A stretch of 64,000 nucleotides of DNA from Chitinibacter bivalviorum (GCF_013403565.1 NZ_CP058627.1:1612001-1676000), one strand, 5' to 3'. Positions 17,364-26,925 are shown, counted from the first letter of the stretch. The notes: generated by a model from the letters alone, not told the origin. Numbers and translations are program-made.

Positions 17364-19562
17364 TTAGCGACCAATATTCAAGATTTCTTGAAATGCGCTT
17401 TGAGCAATTTGAATTACTTTACTTGAGGCTTGATACGCCTGCTGGTACCGCAACAAATTTGCAGCCTCTTCATCCAGATTCACGGCAGACACCGAGTCGC
17501 GACTATTTTGGGCATTCGTTAACAGTTGATTCTGTGCTTTACTCATAATGGTCGCTTCATTGGTTTGAGTACCAATGGTGCTGACCATACGACCATAAGA
17601 TTCTTGATAGGTTGCCGATCCACCATCTAAAATCCGCGTGGATTGTAATTTACCCAGTGCCAGCGCATTACGGTTATCCGCATTCGATCCAATATTGGGG
17701 TTAACTGCGATCGAATCGCCTGCCGCAGGCACCCCATCTAATTTCATACTCCAACCGTTTACACTCAGAGTCATCCCCGCATTATAAGTTTGGGCGGCAG
17801 AGGTTACACCCGTCACTGTGTCGGTATAGGTAAAGCTTGAAGCTGACGTAAAATTAATCGTTACCGGATTACGAATAGCGGGATTGACCGCAGGATCAGT
17901 ACTCGTCACTGACGGCGTATCGACCAGATGTTGGCTCACTTTCAGCGAGCCGGTATTAGCCGCTCCAACGGTCGCCAACATCGGGGCGGCAGCGGCGATT
18001 TCTTTCGGATCGGTAGTCCGCACCGCCATCGTATTGATCATGCCTTCCAGCGGCTTAATCACAAAGCGATCACCTGCATTCATCGCGCCAACATTGGGCG
18101 ATAACTGCAAATTCATCCCATCCAGATTAATGCCTTGAGCCACCTGTGCGGCAGAATAAATCGTGCGTGCACCATCGCTTTGGCGGTACATCGTATAGTT
18201 TGTACCATCAAAACTAAATTCGTAATTACTGGTACTGAGCTTGCCAACATCAGTAATATATCCAGTTAGCTGTGCCGTCCCTGTGTTATTGGTATTTGAA
18301 TTGATCGTACTCACGGCAGGTGGAAATGAAAAGCCGTTTTGGGTTGGTGGTACCGTACCAGCAGGCGCAGCAGCCAGAGTCAAACCGGTAATCGGATCGG
18401 TACTACCCAAATTCACCACCCCGCTGGTTAAGCCATCGGACAGGCGCTTAATGACAAAACCTGCCCCACTGGGCGTAATGGAAAAATCACTACTTTCACT
18501 GGTGCCATTGGGTGAAGTTACGCGGATATTCGTTCCGGGTGCAGTACCTACATTTAAGTCGACATAATTGCTGCGCTTAATATCAAACAGATTGCGCCCC
18601 ATATTGCCGTACAGATCCTGACCCGCTTTATGCTGCTGATTAAACGTATCGACAAAGCCCAGCGCAGTGCGCTCTAGGCTATTTTGGGCCAGATCAAGCG
18701 ATTGGCTGCGAAAATCTAGCAAAGCACCTAACTGACCGCCCGACAATTGGTTTTCAGGCAAAAAGATGGTTTGGTTATTCTGCGTAAAGCCAACAGTAAT
18801 GCGCTGCGGATCAGCAGGGTTCGGGGCGGCAATCAGTTTATTGACGCTGCCGCCGACCACCAAACCTTGGCCGTTACCGATAAACACATTAATACTGCCA
18901 TCCGACAGAGTCAGCGTATTGGCTTTGACCAATTTATTGAGGTCTTTCACCAGCAAATCGCGCTGATCGAGCAAGTCATTGGGCGGTTGACCAGAGGTTT
19001 GGGCGATCACAATTTTGCCGTTGAGATCGGCAATCTGTTGTGAATAGCTATTGATACTCGTAATCGTGTCAGTCACTTCGCCATTGAGCGAGTTGCGCTG
19101 CTCTTCCAGCCGTTGCGAGAAAACTTGAAAACGATTGACCAGCGTCTGAGCGCTCGAAATCATTGCCTGACGTGAGGGAGGATCGGCTGGATTGGTCGCC
19201 ACATTTTGCACAGACTTGAAAAAATCTTGCAAAGCAGGCGACACGCCGGCACTGGGGTCGGCCACAATATTATCGATTTCGGATAGGTGCGATAAGCGGG
19301 TCGCTTGGTAACTAGCTTGAGATTGTGACACTTCAAGTGATTTAGTCAGAAACCGATCGTACATGCGGACAATTGAATCAACCTGAACGCCCAGACCATT
19401 AAAACCGCTACCCGACAATAATGGATATGGCGCGCTTTGCTTCATCACTTGGCGTGAAAAACCATCCGTGTTCACGTTGGCAATATTATGCCCCGTGGTT
19501 GTTAAACCCAAATTTGCTGCATTTAGGCCAGAAACGCCAATCCCAAAAACTGATGATGCCAT
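17364..19562 (-). CDS. flgK: Flagellar hook-associated protein 1 FlgK
   Basis: 732 residues, long for FlgK (E. coli has about 550), with the extra length in the variable central domain (about 330-640). The N terminus (SVFGIGVSGLNAANLGLTTT, then GHNIANVNTDGFSRQ) and C terminus (VNLDEEAANLLRYQQAYQAS) carry the conserved rod-hook-HAP motifs. It is secreted by the flagellar export system and forms the first hook-filament junction zone. The surface-exposed middle is likely strain-variable. Confidence 0.96.
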   Translation of the reverse strand: MASSVFGIGVSGLNAANLGLTTTGHNIANVNTDGFSRQVMKQSAPYPLLSGSGFNGLGVQVDSIVRMYDRFLTKSLEVSQSQASYQATRLSHLSEIDNIVADPSAGVSPALQDFFKSVQNVATNPADPPSRQAMISSAQTLVNRFQVFSQRLEEQRNSLNGEVTDTITSINSYSQQIADLNGKIVIAQTSGQPPNDLLDQRDLLVKDLNKLVKANTLTLSDGSINVFIGNGQGLVVGGSVNKLIAAPNPADPQRITVGFTQNNQTIFLPENQLSGGQLGALLDFRSQSLDLAQNSLERTALGFVDTFNQQHKAGQDLYGNMGRNLFDIKRSNYVDLNVGTAPGTNIRVTSPNGTSESSDFSITPSGAGFVIKRLSDGLTSGVVNLGSTDPITGLTLAAAPAGTVPPTQNGFSFPPAVSTINSNTNNTGTAQLTGYITDVGKLSTSNYEFSFDGTNYTMYRQSDGARTIYSAAQVAQGINLDGMNLQLSPNVGAMNAGDRFVIKPLEGMINTMAVRTTDPKEIAAAAPMLATVGAANTGSLKVSQHLVDTPSVTSTDPAVNPAIRNPVTINFTSASSFTYTDTVTGVTSAAQTYNAGMTLSVNGWSMKLDGVPAAGDSIAVNPNIGSNADNRNALALGKLQSTRILDGGSATYQESYGRMVSTIGTQTNEATIMSKAQNQLLTNAQNSRDSVSAVNLDEEAANLLRYQQAYQASSKVIQIAQSAFQEILNIGR

Positions 19563-19590
19563 GATTTAACCCCTTATTTGAATATCGGCA

Positions 19591-20523
19591 TTACGCGCCA
19601 GTTCTTGAATTAGCCGAGATCAGCTGGTCTGCGACCCGTTCGGCGACTTTCGTTAACTTTTGCACGTATTGCGGATCGGTTGCATACCCTCCTGCAACCA
19701 GGGCTTTTGCAAAGCCCACTACATCATTGCCTTGTGATAACGCGCCACTAAAGCGACGTTTCACTAAGCTGGCATAATCAGCCATCGAATCGGCATACGA
19801 ATCATAAGCACGAAATTTTTCGATTCGTTTTTGTGCTACACCATCGACATATTCAGTCGTCAGAACATCCACGGTTTTGCCCTGCCACTGACTACCAGCT
19901 TTAATACCAAACAAATTGAATGACTCATTGCCATTACTATCTTTAATCCCTTTTTTGCCCCAGCCCGTTTCCAGTGCGGCATGCGCCAGCAAGACATGGG
20001 GCGACACACCTAGGGTTTGGGCGGTTGCTTGCGCAGCTTGCCCCAACTTACTCACAAAATCGGTAACGCCATCACCCTTAGGGGCAACATTCGCGGCAAC
20101 AGTCGCAACATCGGCGGCAGGTTTTGCCGCCACCGCGGCAGCATTCAGTGATAGCGGTTTAGTGGGCACACGATTCACGTCACGCCGCAAGGGCTGCTGC
20201 AACAGCGCAGGATTTTCAAGCACACTGAGCTGACGCTCGATCAGCTTGGCAAAACCAATGCCGCCACTTTGCGCCCAGTTTTGGGCAAGCTGTTGATCGC
20301 GCATGCCTTTGAAAGTCTCAATTGCAGGGCTTTGATCGAGCTCATTTTTCGGGCTGGCGTTACGCATCGAAGTGAGCATCTGCTGTAATAGCAAGGCTTC
20401 AAACTGCTGCGCAGCGCCTTGTGTTGCCGCCGCTTTATTGGTCGCCATGCTGGCACGCAGGCGATCCAAACTACGTGGATCAGCTGAAATGCTTTGCTGG
20501 TCATATTTGGCGAGTGGCAACAT
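19591..20523 (-). CDS. flgJ: Flagellar rod-assembly protein / muramidase FlgJ
   Basis: The ATG at 20523 (MLPLAKYDQQSISADPRSLD) has a GGAG ribosome site and gives 310 residues; the longer frame to 20592 would run through the promoter. The N-terminal rod-binding domain (AAQQFEALLLQQMLTSMRNA) is followed by a linker and a C-terminal glucosaminidase-type domain (about 160-305; HVLLAHAALETGWGKKG with the catalytic Glu, then FNLFGIKAG). It is the dual-domain FlgJ of beta/gammaproteobacteria, which opens peptidoglycan for the rod. Confidence 0.95.
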   Translation of the reverse strand: MLPLAKYDQQSISADPRSLDRLRASMATNKAAATQGAAQQFEALLLQQMLTSMRNASPKNELDQSPAIETFKGMRDQQLAQNWAQSGGIGFAKLIERQLSVLENPALLQQPLRRDVNRVPTKPLSLNAAAVAAKPAADVATVAANVAPKGDGVTDFVSKLGQAAQATAQTLGVSPHVLLAHAALETGWGKKGIKDSNGNESFNLFGIKAGSQWQGKTVDVLTTEYVDGVAQKRIEKFRAYDSYADSMADYASLVKRRFSGALSQGNDVVGFAKALVAGGYATDPQYVQKLTKVAERVADQLISANSRTGA

Positions 20524-20555
20524 GGTCTTGCTCCGATTAAATTCAACTCTATTAA

Positions 20556-20571
20556 AGCAAGGTTCATGCCC
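20556..20571 (-). promoter_or_regulatory. Candidate sigma-54 promoter for flgJKL
   Basis: On the minus strand GGGCATGAACCTTGCT fits the sigma-54 consensus (TGGCACG-N4-TTGCW): GG and GC are exactly 10 nt apart and CA, G and TTGC match. It lies 33 nt before the flgJ ATG and directly after the upstream terminator. RpoN control of middle flagellar genes is known in polar-flagellate proteobacteria; use here is inferred. Confidence 0.65.
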
Positions 20572-20580
20572 AAATGAATA

Positions 20581-20603
20581 AAGCCCCATCAATGATGGGG
20601 CTT
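20581..20603 (-). terminator. Terminator after flgI
   Basis: On the minus strand, AAGCCCCATCA-TTG-ATGGGGCTTTATT, between flgI and flgJ. It splits the flagellar block into flgB-I and flgJ-L. Confidence 0.8.
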
Positions 20604-20618
20604 AGAAATACAACATCT

Positions 20619-20667
20619 GGGTATATGAGCAAAAATCAATCAATAAAAAGACTTCAGAGCAATACCC
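20619..20667. repeat. 49-bp palindromic 3'-end element, copy 3
   Basis: GGGTATATGAGC at the left, CAATACCC at the right, exactly 49 bp, 18 nt after the flgI stop (minus strand). Confidence 0.6.
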
Positions 20668-20685
20668 GCCAAGGTATAGTTAGGC

Positions 20686-21777
20686 TTAGATCACTTCCAA
20701 TTCAGCATTCAGTGCGCCAGCGGTTTTCATCGCCTGCAGAATCGCCAACAAATCTTGGGGCGTGGCACCCACGGCATTCAAGGCACGCACCACTTGATTC
20801 AGATTTGTCGCTTTGGGCAATTTCACCACGGGGCCCTTGCCCATTTCAATATCGATCTCGGCATTTTGCACTTTGGTCGTACGGCCATTGGCGAGTGGTT
20901 TAGGCTGCTCGACTTTATTATCCGCCAAGATCGTCACCGTTAAATTGCCATGCGCAATGGCACAAGGCTCGATGGTGACCGCCTGATTCATCACCACCGA
21001 ACCAGTACGGGCATTGATAATCACCTTGGGCGACACTTCACCTTGCGTGATATTGATACCTTCGAGCTTAGCCAAAAAAGCCACCCGTTGATTCGGGTCG
21101 AGTGGCGCACGAATCTGGATAACGCGACCATCAAGCGCCGCCGCTAGCGGCCCGATCTGACTATTAATCGCATTCACAACCCGCGTCGCGGTTGAAAAAT
21201 CAGTTTTCAGCAATTCGAGCTGAACAAATTCACCATTCCCCAATAGCGTGGGCACAGCGCGCTCGACCGTCGCACCATTGGGAATACGACCCGTTGCCAG
21301 CTGATTAATTTGCGTACTTGAACCACCAGCCGATGCACCCGCTCCAGCCACAATCAAATTTCCCTGCGCCATCGCATAAATCTGACCATCCGCCCCCTTC
21401 AGTGGCGACATCAGCAAAGTGCCGCCGCGCAGGCTTTTGGCATTACCAATCGAAGACACCACGATATCTAGCGGTTGACCTGGTCGCGCAAACGGCGGCA
21501 GCGTGGCGGTGACAGTAACAGCGGCAACGTTCTTCAGCTGCATATTGCCGCCTACTGGAACTTGTACCCCCGAATTGGTCAGCATATTAATAATCGATTG
21601 CACAGTGAACGGTGTTTGCGTGGTTTGATCACCGCTACCATCCAGACCGACCACCAGGCCATAACCCACCAGCTGATTGTTACGTACGCCGGAAAAACTC
21701 GCCAAGTCTTTCAAACGCTCGGCATACACAGGCAGGGTATACACACAAAGTGCAATCATCAAAATCAATTTACGCAT
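20686..21777 (-). CDS. flgI: Flagellar P-ring protein FlgI
   Basis: 363 residues from the ATG at 21777, which has an AGGTGGG ribosome site and a Sec signal peptide (MRKLILMIALCVYTLPVYA). The mature start ERLKDLASFSGVRNNQLVGY and the following GLVVGLDGSGDQTTQTPFT are diagnostic. FlgI forms the P ring in the periplasm around the rod. It begins 11 nt after flgH. Confidence 0.97.
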   Translation of the reverse strand: MRKLILMIALCVYTLPVYAERLKDLASFSGVRNNQLVGYGLVVGLDGSGDQTTQTPFTVQSIINMLTNSGVQVPVGGNMQLKNVAAVTVTATLPPFARPGQPLDIVVSSIGNAKSLRGGTLLMSPLKGADGQIYAMAQGNLIVAGAGASAGGSSTQINQLATGRIPNGATVERAVPTLLGNGEFVQLELLKTDFSTATRVVNAINSQIGPLAAALDGRVIQIRAPLDPNQRVAFLAKLEGINITQGEVSPKVIINARTGSVVMNQAVTIEPCAIAHGNLTVTILADNKVEQPKPLANGRTTKVQNAEIDIEMGKGPVVKLPKATNLNQVVRALNAVGATPQDLLAILQAMKTAGALNAELEVI

Positions 21778-21788
21778 ATACCCACCTA

Positions 21789-22460
21789 TTAAAACGGCCA
21801 TACCGATAGAAACACGCGCTGCATCCAGCCCATGGTGTTCGCATCACTGATCGCGCCCTGCCCAAGCTGCTCAATCCGCGCATCTGCAACGCGGGTTGAG
21901 GAGATTTTATTGCCTGCCGTAATATCATTGGGGTTCACAACACCAGTAAATCGCAGCACGGTGTTATAGCCATTGATCGCAATTTGTTTTTCGCCGCCAA
22001 TCGCCAAATTGCCATTAGCAAAGACATCGGTCACCGTCACAGCAATCGAGCCCTTGAAGGTATTCGAGCTATTGGTTTCGCCTTTACCAGAGAATTTATT
22101 ATTCGCACTCAAGCTAGCATCAGCACTAAACAATTTGTCCAACTGCGGTACATAGGGCAATGATCCCGAACCCGAGAGCGTTAGGCCACCATCACGATTG
22201 GTATTGCTATTGGCTTTATTGACCGCAGAAAGATTTTCTTCAATGGTTACGACCAGAATTTCACCAATGCGTCGCGCTACCGGTTCTTCAAACAGCATAC
22301 GGGCTGTGCCTTGCTGGAAAATAGCGCCATTGTTTGCCGTGACCACGACCGTGGGTTGTGAGCGGGCAGTCGTAGGCTGCGTCACAATCGTTTGCGGTGC
22401 CACGCACGCACAAAGAGACAGCACCAGCAGACTAGCCAGAGCACGACACAGAGCTTTCAT
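21789..22460 (-). CDS. flgH: Flagellar L-ring protein FlgH (lipoprotein)
   Basis: The 223-residue product has a lipoprotein signal with the likely modified residue Cys19 (SLCAC). The ARRIGEILVVTIEE segment and the C-terminal NANTMGWMQRVFLSVWPF are FlgH signatures. It forms the L ring in the outer membrane. It follows flgG by 2 nt. Confidence 0.96.
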   Translation of the reverse strand: MKALCRALASLLVLSLCACVAPQTIVTQPTTARSQPTVVVTANNGAIFQQGTARMLFEEPVARRIGEILVVTIEENLSAVNKANSNTNRDGGLTLSGSGSLPYVPQLDKLFSADASLSANNKFSGKGETNSSNTFKGSIAVTVTDVFANGNLAIGGEKQIAINGYNTVLRFTGVVNPNDITAGNKISSTRVADARIEQLGQGAISDANTMGWMQRVFLSVWPF

Positions 22461-22462
22461 GC

Positions 22463-23248
22463 TTACATGGTCCCCAATTTGGCCAACATCTGATCTGATG
22501 TCGTCACGGCTTTTGAATTTAGCTCAAACGCACGCTGCGCCTGAATCATATTGATTAATTCTTCGGTGGCATTGACATTCGAAGTTTCAACATAACCCTG
22601 ATCAACCGCACCCAGACCATTTGTCCCCGGAATACCGACTGTAGGTGCGCCACTGGCGGAAGTTTCTTTATAAATATTCCCCCCCATTGACTCCAAGCCT
22701 GGGGGATTAATAAAGGTCGCAGTTTGAATCTGCCCCAGCAAAATAGGCGCGGCAGCATCATTATTGACCACCGCCGAGACCGTACCATCCTTCGCTACGG
22801 TCAAGCTGGTCGTTCCTTGTGGCACTTGCAGTGCTGGCGATAATTCATAGCCACTGCTATTGACGATCGTACCCTGACTATTCACCTGAAATGCACCGTC
22901 ACGCGTGTAACCGATCGTGCCATCCGGTAGATTAATCTGAAAAAAGCCTGCGCCATTAATGGCCATATCCAAAGGAGCATCGGTTTTTTGCAGATTACCC
23001 TGCGAAAAATTGCGTGCAGTCGCTACAACTGCCGTACCTGTACCGACATACAGCCCTGTAGGTAAGGACGTTTGCTGACTACTCGCCCCGCCAGCCTGAC
23101 GCAGATTTTGGTACAGCAAATCTTCAAATACGGCGCGCTCGCGCTTATAGCCATTGGTGTTGACGTTGGACAGGTTATGAGAAACGACATCCACATTAAA
23201 CTGCATGGCATCCATACCGGTTTTTGCAGTCCACAGCGATCGCATCAT
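22463..23248 (-). CDS. flgG: Flagellar distal rod protein FlgG
   Basis: 261 residues. The N terminus MMRSLWTAKTGMDAMQFNVD, the VSHNLSNVNTNGYKR motif and the C terminus (VEELINMI-type NATEELINMIQAQRAFELNS) are the rod-protein signature; QKTDAPLDMAINGAGFFQI is typical of FlgG. It forms the distal rod. FlgF lies 27 nt upstream. Confidence 0.97.
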   Translation of the reverse strand: MMRSLWTAKTGMDAMQFNVDVVSHNLSNVNTNGYKRERAVFEDLLYQNLRQAGGASSQQTSLPTGLYVGTGTAVVATARNFSQGNLQKTDAPLDMAINGAGFFQINLPDGTIGYTRDGAFQVNSQGTIVNSSGYELSPALQVPQGTTSLTVAKDGTVSAVVNNDAAAPILLGQIQTATFINPPGLESMGGNIYKETSASGAPTVGIPGTNGLGAVDQGYVETSNVNATEELINMIQAQRAFELNSKAVTTSDQMLAKLGTM

Positions 23249-23275
23249 GATGCTAATTCCTAGTAATTATTCTTA

Positions 23276-24016
23276 TTAACCGTTAAGGGACATAATCGAG
23301 CTTGCTGAGCGCGAATTTTGCTCAGCAGTCTGTAATAACTTCACCTGCAAATCAAAATGGCGCTGCGTCGAAATCATATTGACCAATTGCTCAACCGAAT
23401 TGACGTTGCTACCCTCGATACCACCGCTGGCTAGTTGTACCGCCGGATCTGTCTGCGCGGGCTCACCACTGCGCAAGCGAAACAGTCCATCCAGACCTTT
23501 TTCAAGTTGATCGTTAGCCGGATTCACCAATTTCAATTTGCCAACTTCAACCGATTGCGTCGGATTTTGCACATCGATAGCTGTCACGGTGCCATCGATA
23601 CCAATCGAGGCACGGTTATTTTCTGGGATCGTTAAGGGGCCATTTTCGCCCTGCACGATTTCGCCAGCCCCGGTTTTCAACAAACCCGCGCTATCTATCT
23701 GAAAACTGCCATTGCGGGTGTATGCCTCGCCAGTTGGCGTCTGAATGGTTAACCAGCCTTGCCCCTTTACCGCCACATCAAGATCGCGCCCTGTTTGCTG
23801 AAACACGCCCGGCGACATATCGGCGCCAGGTGTTTGCTGCAAAACATAGGCCCGCGTGCCTAAACCTGGACCGCCCAATGCGGGTACCGCACGAGCGGCT
23901 GCCAATTCAGCACGAAAACCTGGCGTGGTGACATTGGCTAAATTATTCGCAATTGTCGCCTGACGCAGCTCACTGTTTTTCGCGCCCGACATGGCCACAT
24001 AGATTAAACGATCCAT
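23276..24016 (-). CDS. flgF: Flagellar proximal rod protein FlgF
   Basis: 246 residues. MDRLIYVAMSGAKNSELRQA and IANNLANVTTPGFRAEL begin the protein, and EQLVNMISTQRHFDLQVKLL ends it, matching FlgF of the proximal rod. The gene lies 10 nt downstream of flgE. Confidence 0.96.
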   Translation of the reverse strand: MDRLIYVAMSGAKNSELRQATIANNLANVTTPGFRAELAAARAVPALGGPGLGTRAYVLQQTPGADMSPGVFQQTGRDLDVAVKGQGWLTIQTPTGEAYTRNGSFQIDSAGLLKTGAGEIVQGENGPLTIPENNRASIGIDGTVTAIDVQNPTQSVEVGKLKLVNPANDQLEKGLDGLFRLRSGEPAQTDPAVQLASGGIEGSNVNSVEQLVNMISTQRHFDLQVKLLQTAEQNSRSASSIMSLNG

Positions 24017-24026
24017 AAACTAGCTA

Positions 24027-25334
24027 TTACCGTAGGTTAACAATCGTTTGCATAATCGTGTCTTGCGCCTTAACCGACTGAGCATTGGCTTGGTAATTGC
24101 GCTGAGCAGTAATCAGATTTACCAATTCGGCAGTCAAATCGACGTTAGAGTCTTCCACCGCAGCCGCTTGCAACAAGCCTGTATTGCCTTGCCCTGGACC
24201 ATTAGTCAGCGGCTGACCAGAAGCAAAAGACTCTGCCCAACGGTTATCACCCAAAGGTTGCAAGCCTTGTGCATTATTGAATGTCGACAACACCACTTTG
24301 GCGACATTGCGGCTCTGACCATTGGAATAACGGCCTTGCACCACGCCATCTTTACTCACCGAAATACCGGTCAAAACACCGTCGGTATAACCGTCTTGCG
24401 TTAAGGTATTGACGTTGTATGGGCTACCAAACTGAGTGGAGGTATCGAAATACATTTGGTAATTCAAACCGCTAGAGCCATTATTGAGTGCAGCTGCGGT
24501 CACATTGAAGGTAGAGCCGCCCACAGGCAAACCAACAGGCTTACCGTTTGCATCAAACGTTAGTGTCGTCCCAAACAACGGATCACCAGCCGAAGGCACA
24601 CCCAAAGCACCTGAGGTCAATACATCTTTGCCATCCAAATTGTATTTCACATCCCACGTACCGACGGTGCCGCCTGCGGCAGGGTCTTGTTTACGGAAAT
24701 ACATCGTTTGCGTGTGAGCAACGCCCAGTGAGTCGTACACCGTGGCAGATGTCGAATAATTGTAGGTAGTCGGGTCCGAAGACGAGAATGCCGTACCTGC
24801 AGGAATCACTTTATCCGCCGCATTCAGATTGAGACCCAAATTCAGGCCCGCACCTGTCACGCCAGAAGCACCCGTTGCCCGAGCACCAATATTTGAAAAC
24901 TGCAATTGAATCGGCTGTGGGGTAGAGCCTTGCAAGAAAATGCCAGTACCTTGATCCACACCCCAGCCAGTCAAAAATTGGCCGTTATTAACGATGTAGC
25001 CATTTTTATCGAGCTGAAATTGGCCATTACGCGCATAGCTAATACTGCCGGTCGTGTCTTGCATCCGGAAAAAGCCATTGCCCGTAATCGCGATGTCGAG
25101 CGGATTATTCGTCGAGGTCGTATTACCTTGCGAAAACTGCTGTGAAATCGTCGTCACGCGTGCACCGATACCGGCAATATTGGATGCAGTACCAAAGGTG
25201 CTGGCATAAATATCTGCAAACTCAGCACGAGAGCCCTTAAAACCGACGGTATTCACGTTAGCTACATTATTACCGATCACATCCAAATGCTTGGCCGATG
25301 CATTTAAACCACTTAAACCTTGTTGGAAACCCAT
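24027..25334 (-). CDS. flgE: Flagellar hook protein FlgE
   Basis: 435 residues with MGFQQGLSGLNASAKHLDVI, GNNVANVNTVGFKGSRAEF and the C-terminal VDLTAELVNLITAQRNYQAN. The central variable domain is of usual size. FlgE polymerises into the hook under the FlgD cap; flgD lies 17 nt upstream. Confidence 0.97.
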   Translation of the reverse strand: MGFQQGLSGLNASAKHLDVIGNNVANVNTVGFKGSRAEFADIYASTFGTASNIAGIGARVTTISQQFSQGNTTSTNNPLDIAITGNGFFRMQDTTGSISYARNGQFQLDKNGYIVNNGQFLTGWGVDQGTGIFLQGSTPQPIQLQFSNIGARATGASGVTGAGLNLGLNLNAADKVIPAGTAFSSSDPTTYNYSTSATVYDSLGVAHTQTMYFRKQDPAAGGTVGTWDVKYNLDGKDVLTSGALGVPSAGDPLFGTTLTFDANGKPVGLPVGGSTFNVTAAALNNGSSGLNYQMYFDTSTQFGSPYNVNTLTQDGYTDGVLTGISVSKDGVVQGRYSNGQSRNVAKVVLSTFNNAQGLQPLGDNRWAESFASGQPLTNGPGQGNTGLLQAAAVEDSNVDLTAELVNLITAQRNYQANAQSVKAQDTIMQTIVNLR

Positions 25335-25351
25335 GATGTACGCTCCTAACC

Positions 25352-26032
25352 TTAACCGTTTGCTGACTGAATCTGGATCACACTGCCAAAGTTGGTTTTA
25401 TTCCCATTGGCCAGATACACACCGACACCGTCGCTACCAAACTCAACCGATTTAACCACCTGCCAAGTCGTCGTATTCAAAGCAATTTCCTTGCCATCTT
25501 TTTGGCCTACTGCGCTTATTGAATAATTTCCCGCTGGCGCAGTCGTACCGTCGGCCTTTTTGCCATCCCATTCAACCTTCGCCAGCCCTGCGCCGGTGTT
25601 ATTGACAGGCACTTTAGCGACCTCAAGACCTTTTTCATTGCGAATCGTGACCATGCCGTTGGTGACACCTTCACTCAGCTGCACGCGTAGATCAGCGGGC
25701 TTGCTGCCGTCAAAACGGAAACCATTGCCGGGGGAAAGGACTTCTTTGCCGATCAAGCCTGCCGCCTGCATCACTTGCGTGCCCGCATACATCCCGGTCA
25801 TCTGGCTCATCGTCTGATTGAGCTTATCAATCCCGGTCACGGTATTGATCTGTGCCAATTGGCTGGTCGTTTGCGCGTTATCCATTGGATTCATTGGGTC
25901 TTGCGATTGCAATTGTTTGACCAGCAATTTCATAAAGCGATCTTGCTGCTCTTCAGCGCTGGTTTTTTTAACCGTATTGCGTGCATTTAATGAGGTGTAG
26001 TCAAACTGACCTGATACGGGAGATGTCGCCAT
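25352..26032 (-). CDS. flgD: Flagellar hook-capping protein FlgD
   Basis: 226 residues. The N-terminal hook-cap region contains FMKLLVKQLQSQDPMNPMDN, a FlgD hallmark, followed by a FlgD Ig-like/Tudor part (about 110-220). It caps the growing hook. It lies between flgC (15 nt) and flgE (17 nt). Confidence 0.97.
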   Translation of the reverse strand: MATSPVSGQFDYTSLNARNTVKKTSAEEQQDRFMKLLVKQLQSQDPMNPMDNAQTTSQLAQINTVTGIDKLNQTMSQMTGMYAGTQVMQAAGLIGKEVLSPGNGFRFDGSKPADLRVQLSEGVTNGMVTIRNEKGLEVAKVPVNNTGAGLAKVEWDGKKADGTTAPAGNYSISAVGQKDGKEIALNTTTWQVVKSVEFGSDGVGVYLANGNKTNFGSVIQIQSANG

Positions 26033-26047
26033 GATGTCCTACTCCTA

Positions 26048-26461
26048 TTAAACCTGACCGAGTGACAAGGTGCGCAGCAGCAATGTCTTGGCCGTATTCA
26101 TTACATCGATATTGGTTTGGTATGAACGTGACGCTGAAATCATATTTGTCATTTCATCCACCACATTCACATTCGGCATCGCCACATAGCCATTGGCATC
26201 GGCAAACGGGCTCTTTGGGTCGTACATCAATTTGGGCGGCGACTGATCTTCGAGCACGCCAGCGACTTGCACCCCAACCGATTGCGCATTTCCGGTCGTC
26301 ATTGGCTGCGCCTGAAAAACAACTTGCTTGGCACGATAAGGCTGGCCATTAGAGCTAGTTACCGATTCGGCATTGGCCAAATTACTCGCCACCGCATTTA
26401 AACGCGCCGATTGCGCGCGCATTCCGGAAGCGGCTACATCAAAAACTCGAAACATCGACAT
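26048..26461 (-). CDS. flgC: Flagellar proximal rod protein FlgC
   Basis: 137 residues: FRVFDVAASGMRAQSARLNA, VASNLANAESVTSS, and C-terminal VVDEMTNMISASRSYQTNID. The short length and N terminus are those of FlgC. It starts 11 nt after flgB. ATG codons at residues 1 and 3 are both possible starts. Confidence 0.96.
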   Translation of the reverse strand: MSMFRVFDVAASGMRAQSARLNAVASNLANAESVTSSNGQPYRAKQVVFQAQPMTTGNAQSVGVQVAGVLEDQSPPKLMYDPKSPFADANGYVAMPNVNVVDEMTNMISASRSYQTNIDVMNTAKTLLLRTLSLGQV

Positions 26462-26472
26462 TGCTATCTTCC

Positions 26473-26880
26473 TTATTGGCCGGTTAACGCGGTTTTCATC
26501 GATTCAATTCGGCGCTGCATAAACATCACGGATGCCTGATAGCGAATCGCGTTATCGGTAAATTCTTTCATCTCGGTATCCATATCGACTGTATTGCCAT
26601 CGATCGATGGCTGACGCTCGTTGCGATACTGCAAATGAGGCGCAAACGGATCGATTTTGGCCGACGCAGGCTGCAAATGACGCTGATCGCTGGTGGCCAA
26701 GGTGGCACTTTGTTGCTGAGTACGCGCCGCCTGATAGGCACTTTTGAAATCAAAATCACGTGCTTTGTAGTTGGGCGTATCGGCGTTGGCGATATTGGAC
26801 GCCAGCACTTCTTGGCGATAGGCGCGCATTTTTAATGCGGTTTCCTGATTGCGAAAGTAGTCGTCGATTTTGCCCAGCAT
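26473..26880 (-). CDS. flgB: Flagellar proximal rod protein FlgB
   Basis: The ATG at 26880 (MLGKIDDYFRNQETALKMRA) has a GGAG ribosome site 6 nt upstream and gives 135 residues; the frame continues to 26931 but runs into the promoter. VLASNIANADTPNYKARDFD and the C-terminal FTDNAIRYQASVMFMQRRI are FlgB features. It is the first gene of the flgBCDEFGHI operon. flgA and flgMN are not adjacent here. Confidence 0.96.
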   Translation of the reverse strand: MLGKIDDYFRNQETALKMRAYRQEVLASNIANADTPNYKARDFDFKSAYQAARTQQQSATLATSDQRHLQPASAKIDPFAPHLQYRNERQPSIDGNTVDMDTEMKEFTDNAIRYQASVMFMQRRIESMKTALTGQ

Positions 26881-26910
26881 GCTGCACTCCATAAGAATGC
26901 ACTCATGCAA

Positions 26911-26925
26911 GCACGATTTATGCCA
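26911..26925 (-). promoter_or_regulatory. Candidate sigma-54 promoter for flgB operon
   Basis: On the minus strand TGGCATAAATCGTGC has GG and GC 10 nt apart and matches TGGCA and TGC of the sigma-54 consensus. It ends about 30 nt before the flgB ATG. Confidence 0.5.

Noticed and set aside
21774..21785. CATATACCC at the flgI start
   Set aside because: It is the flgI ATG with its ribosome site, not a repeat end.
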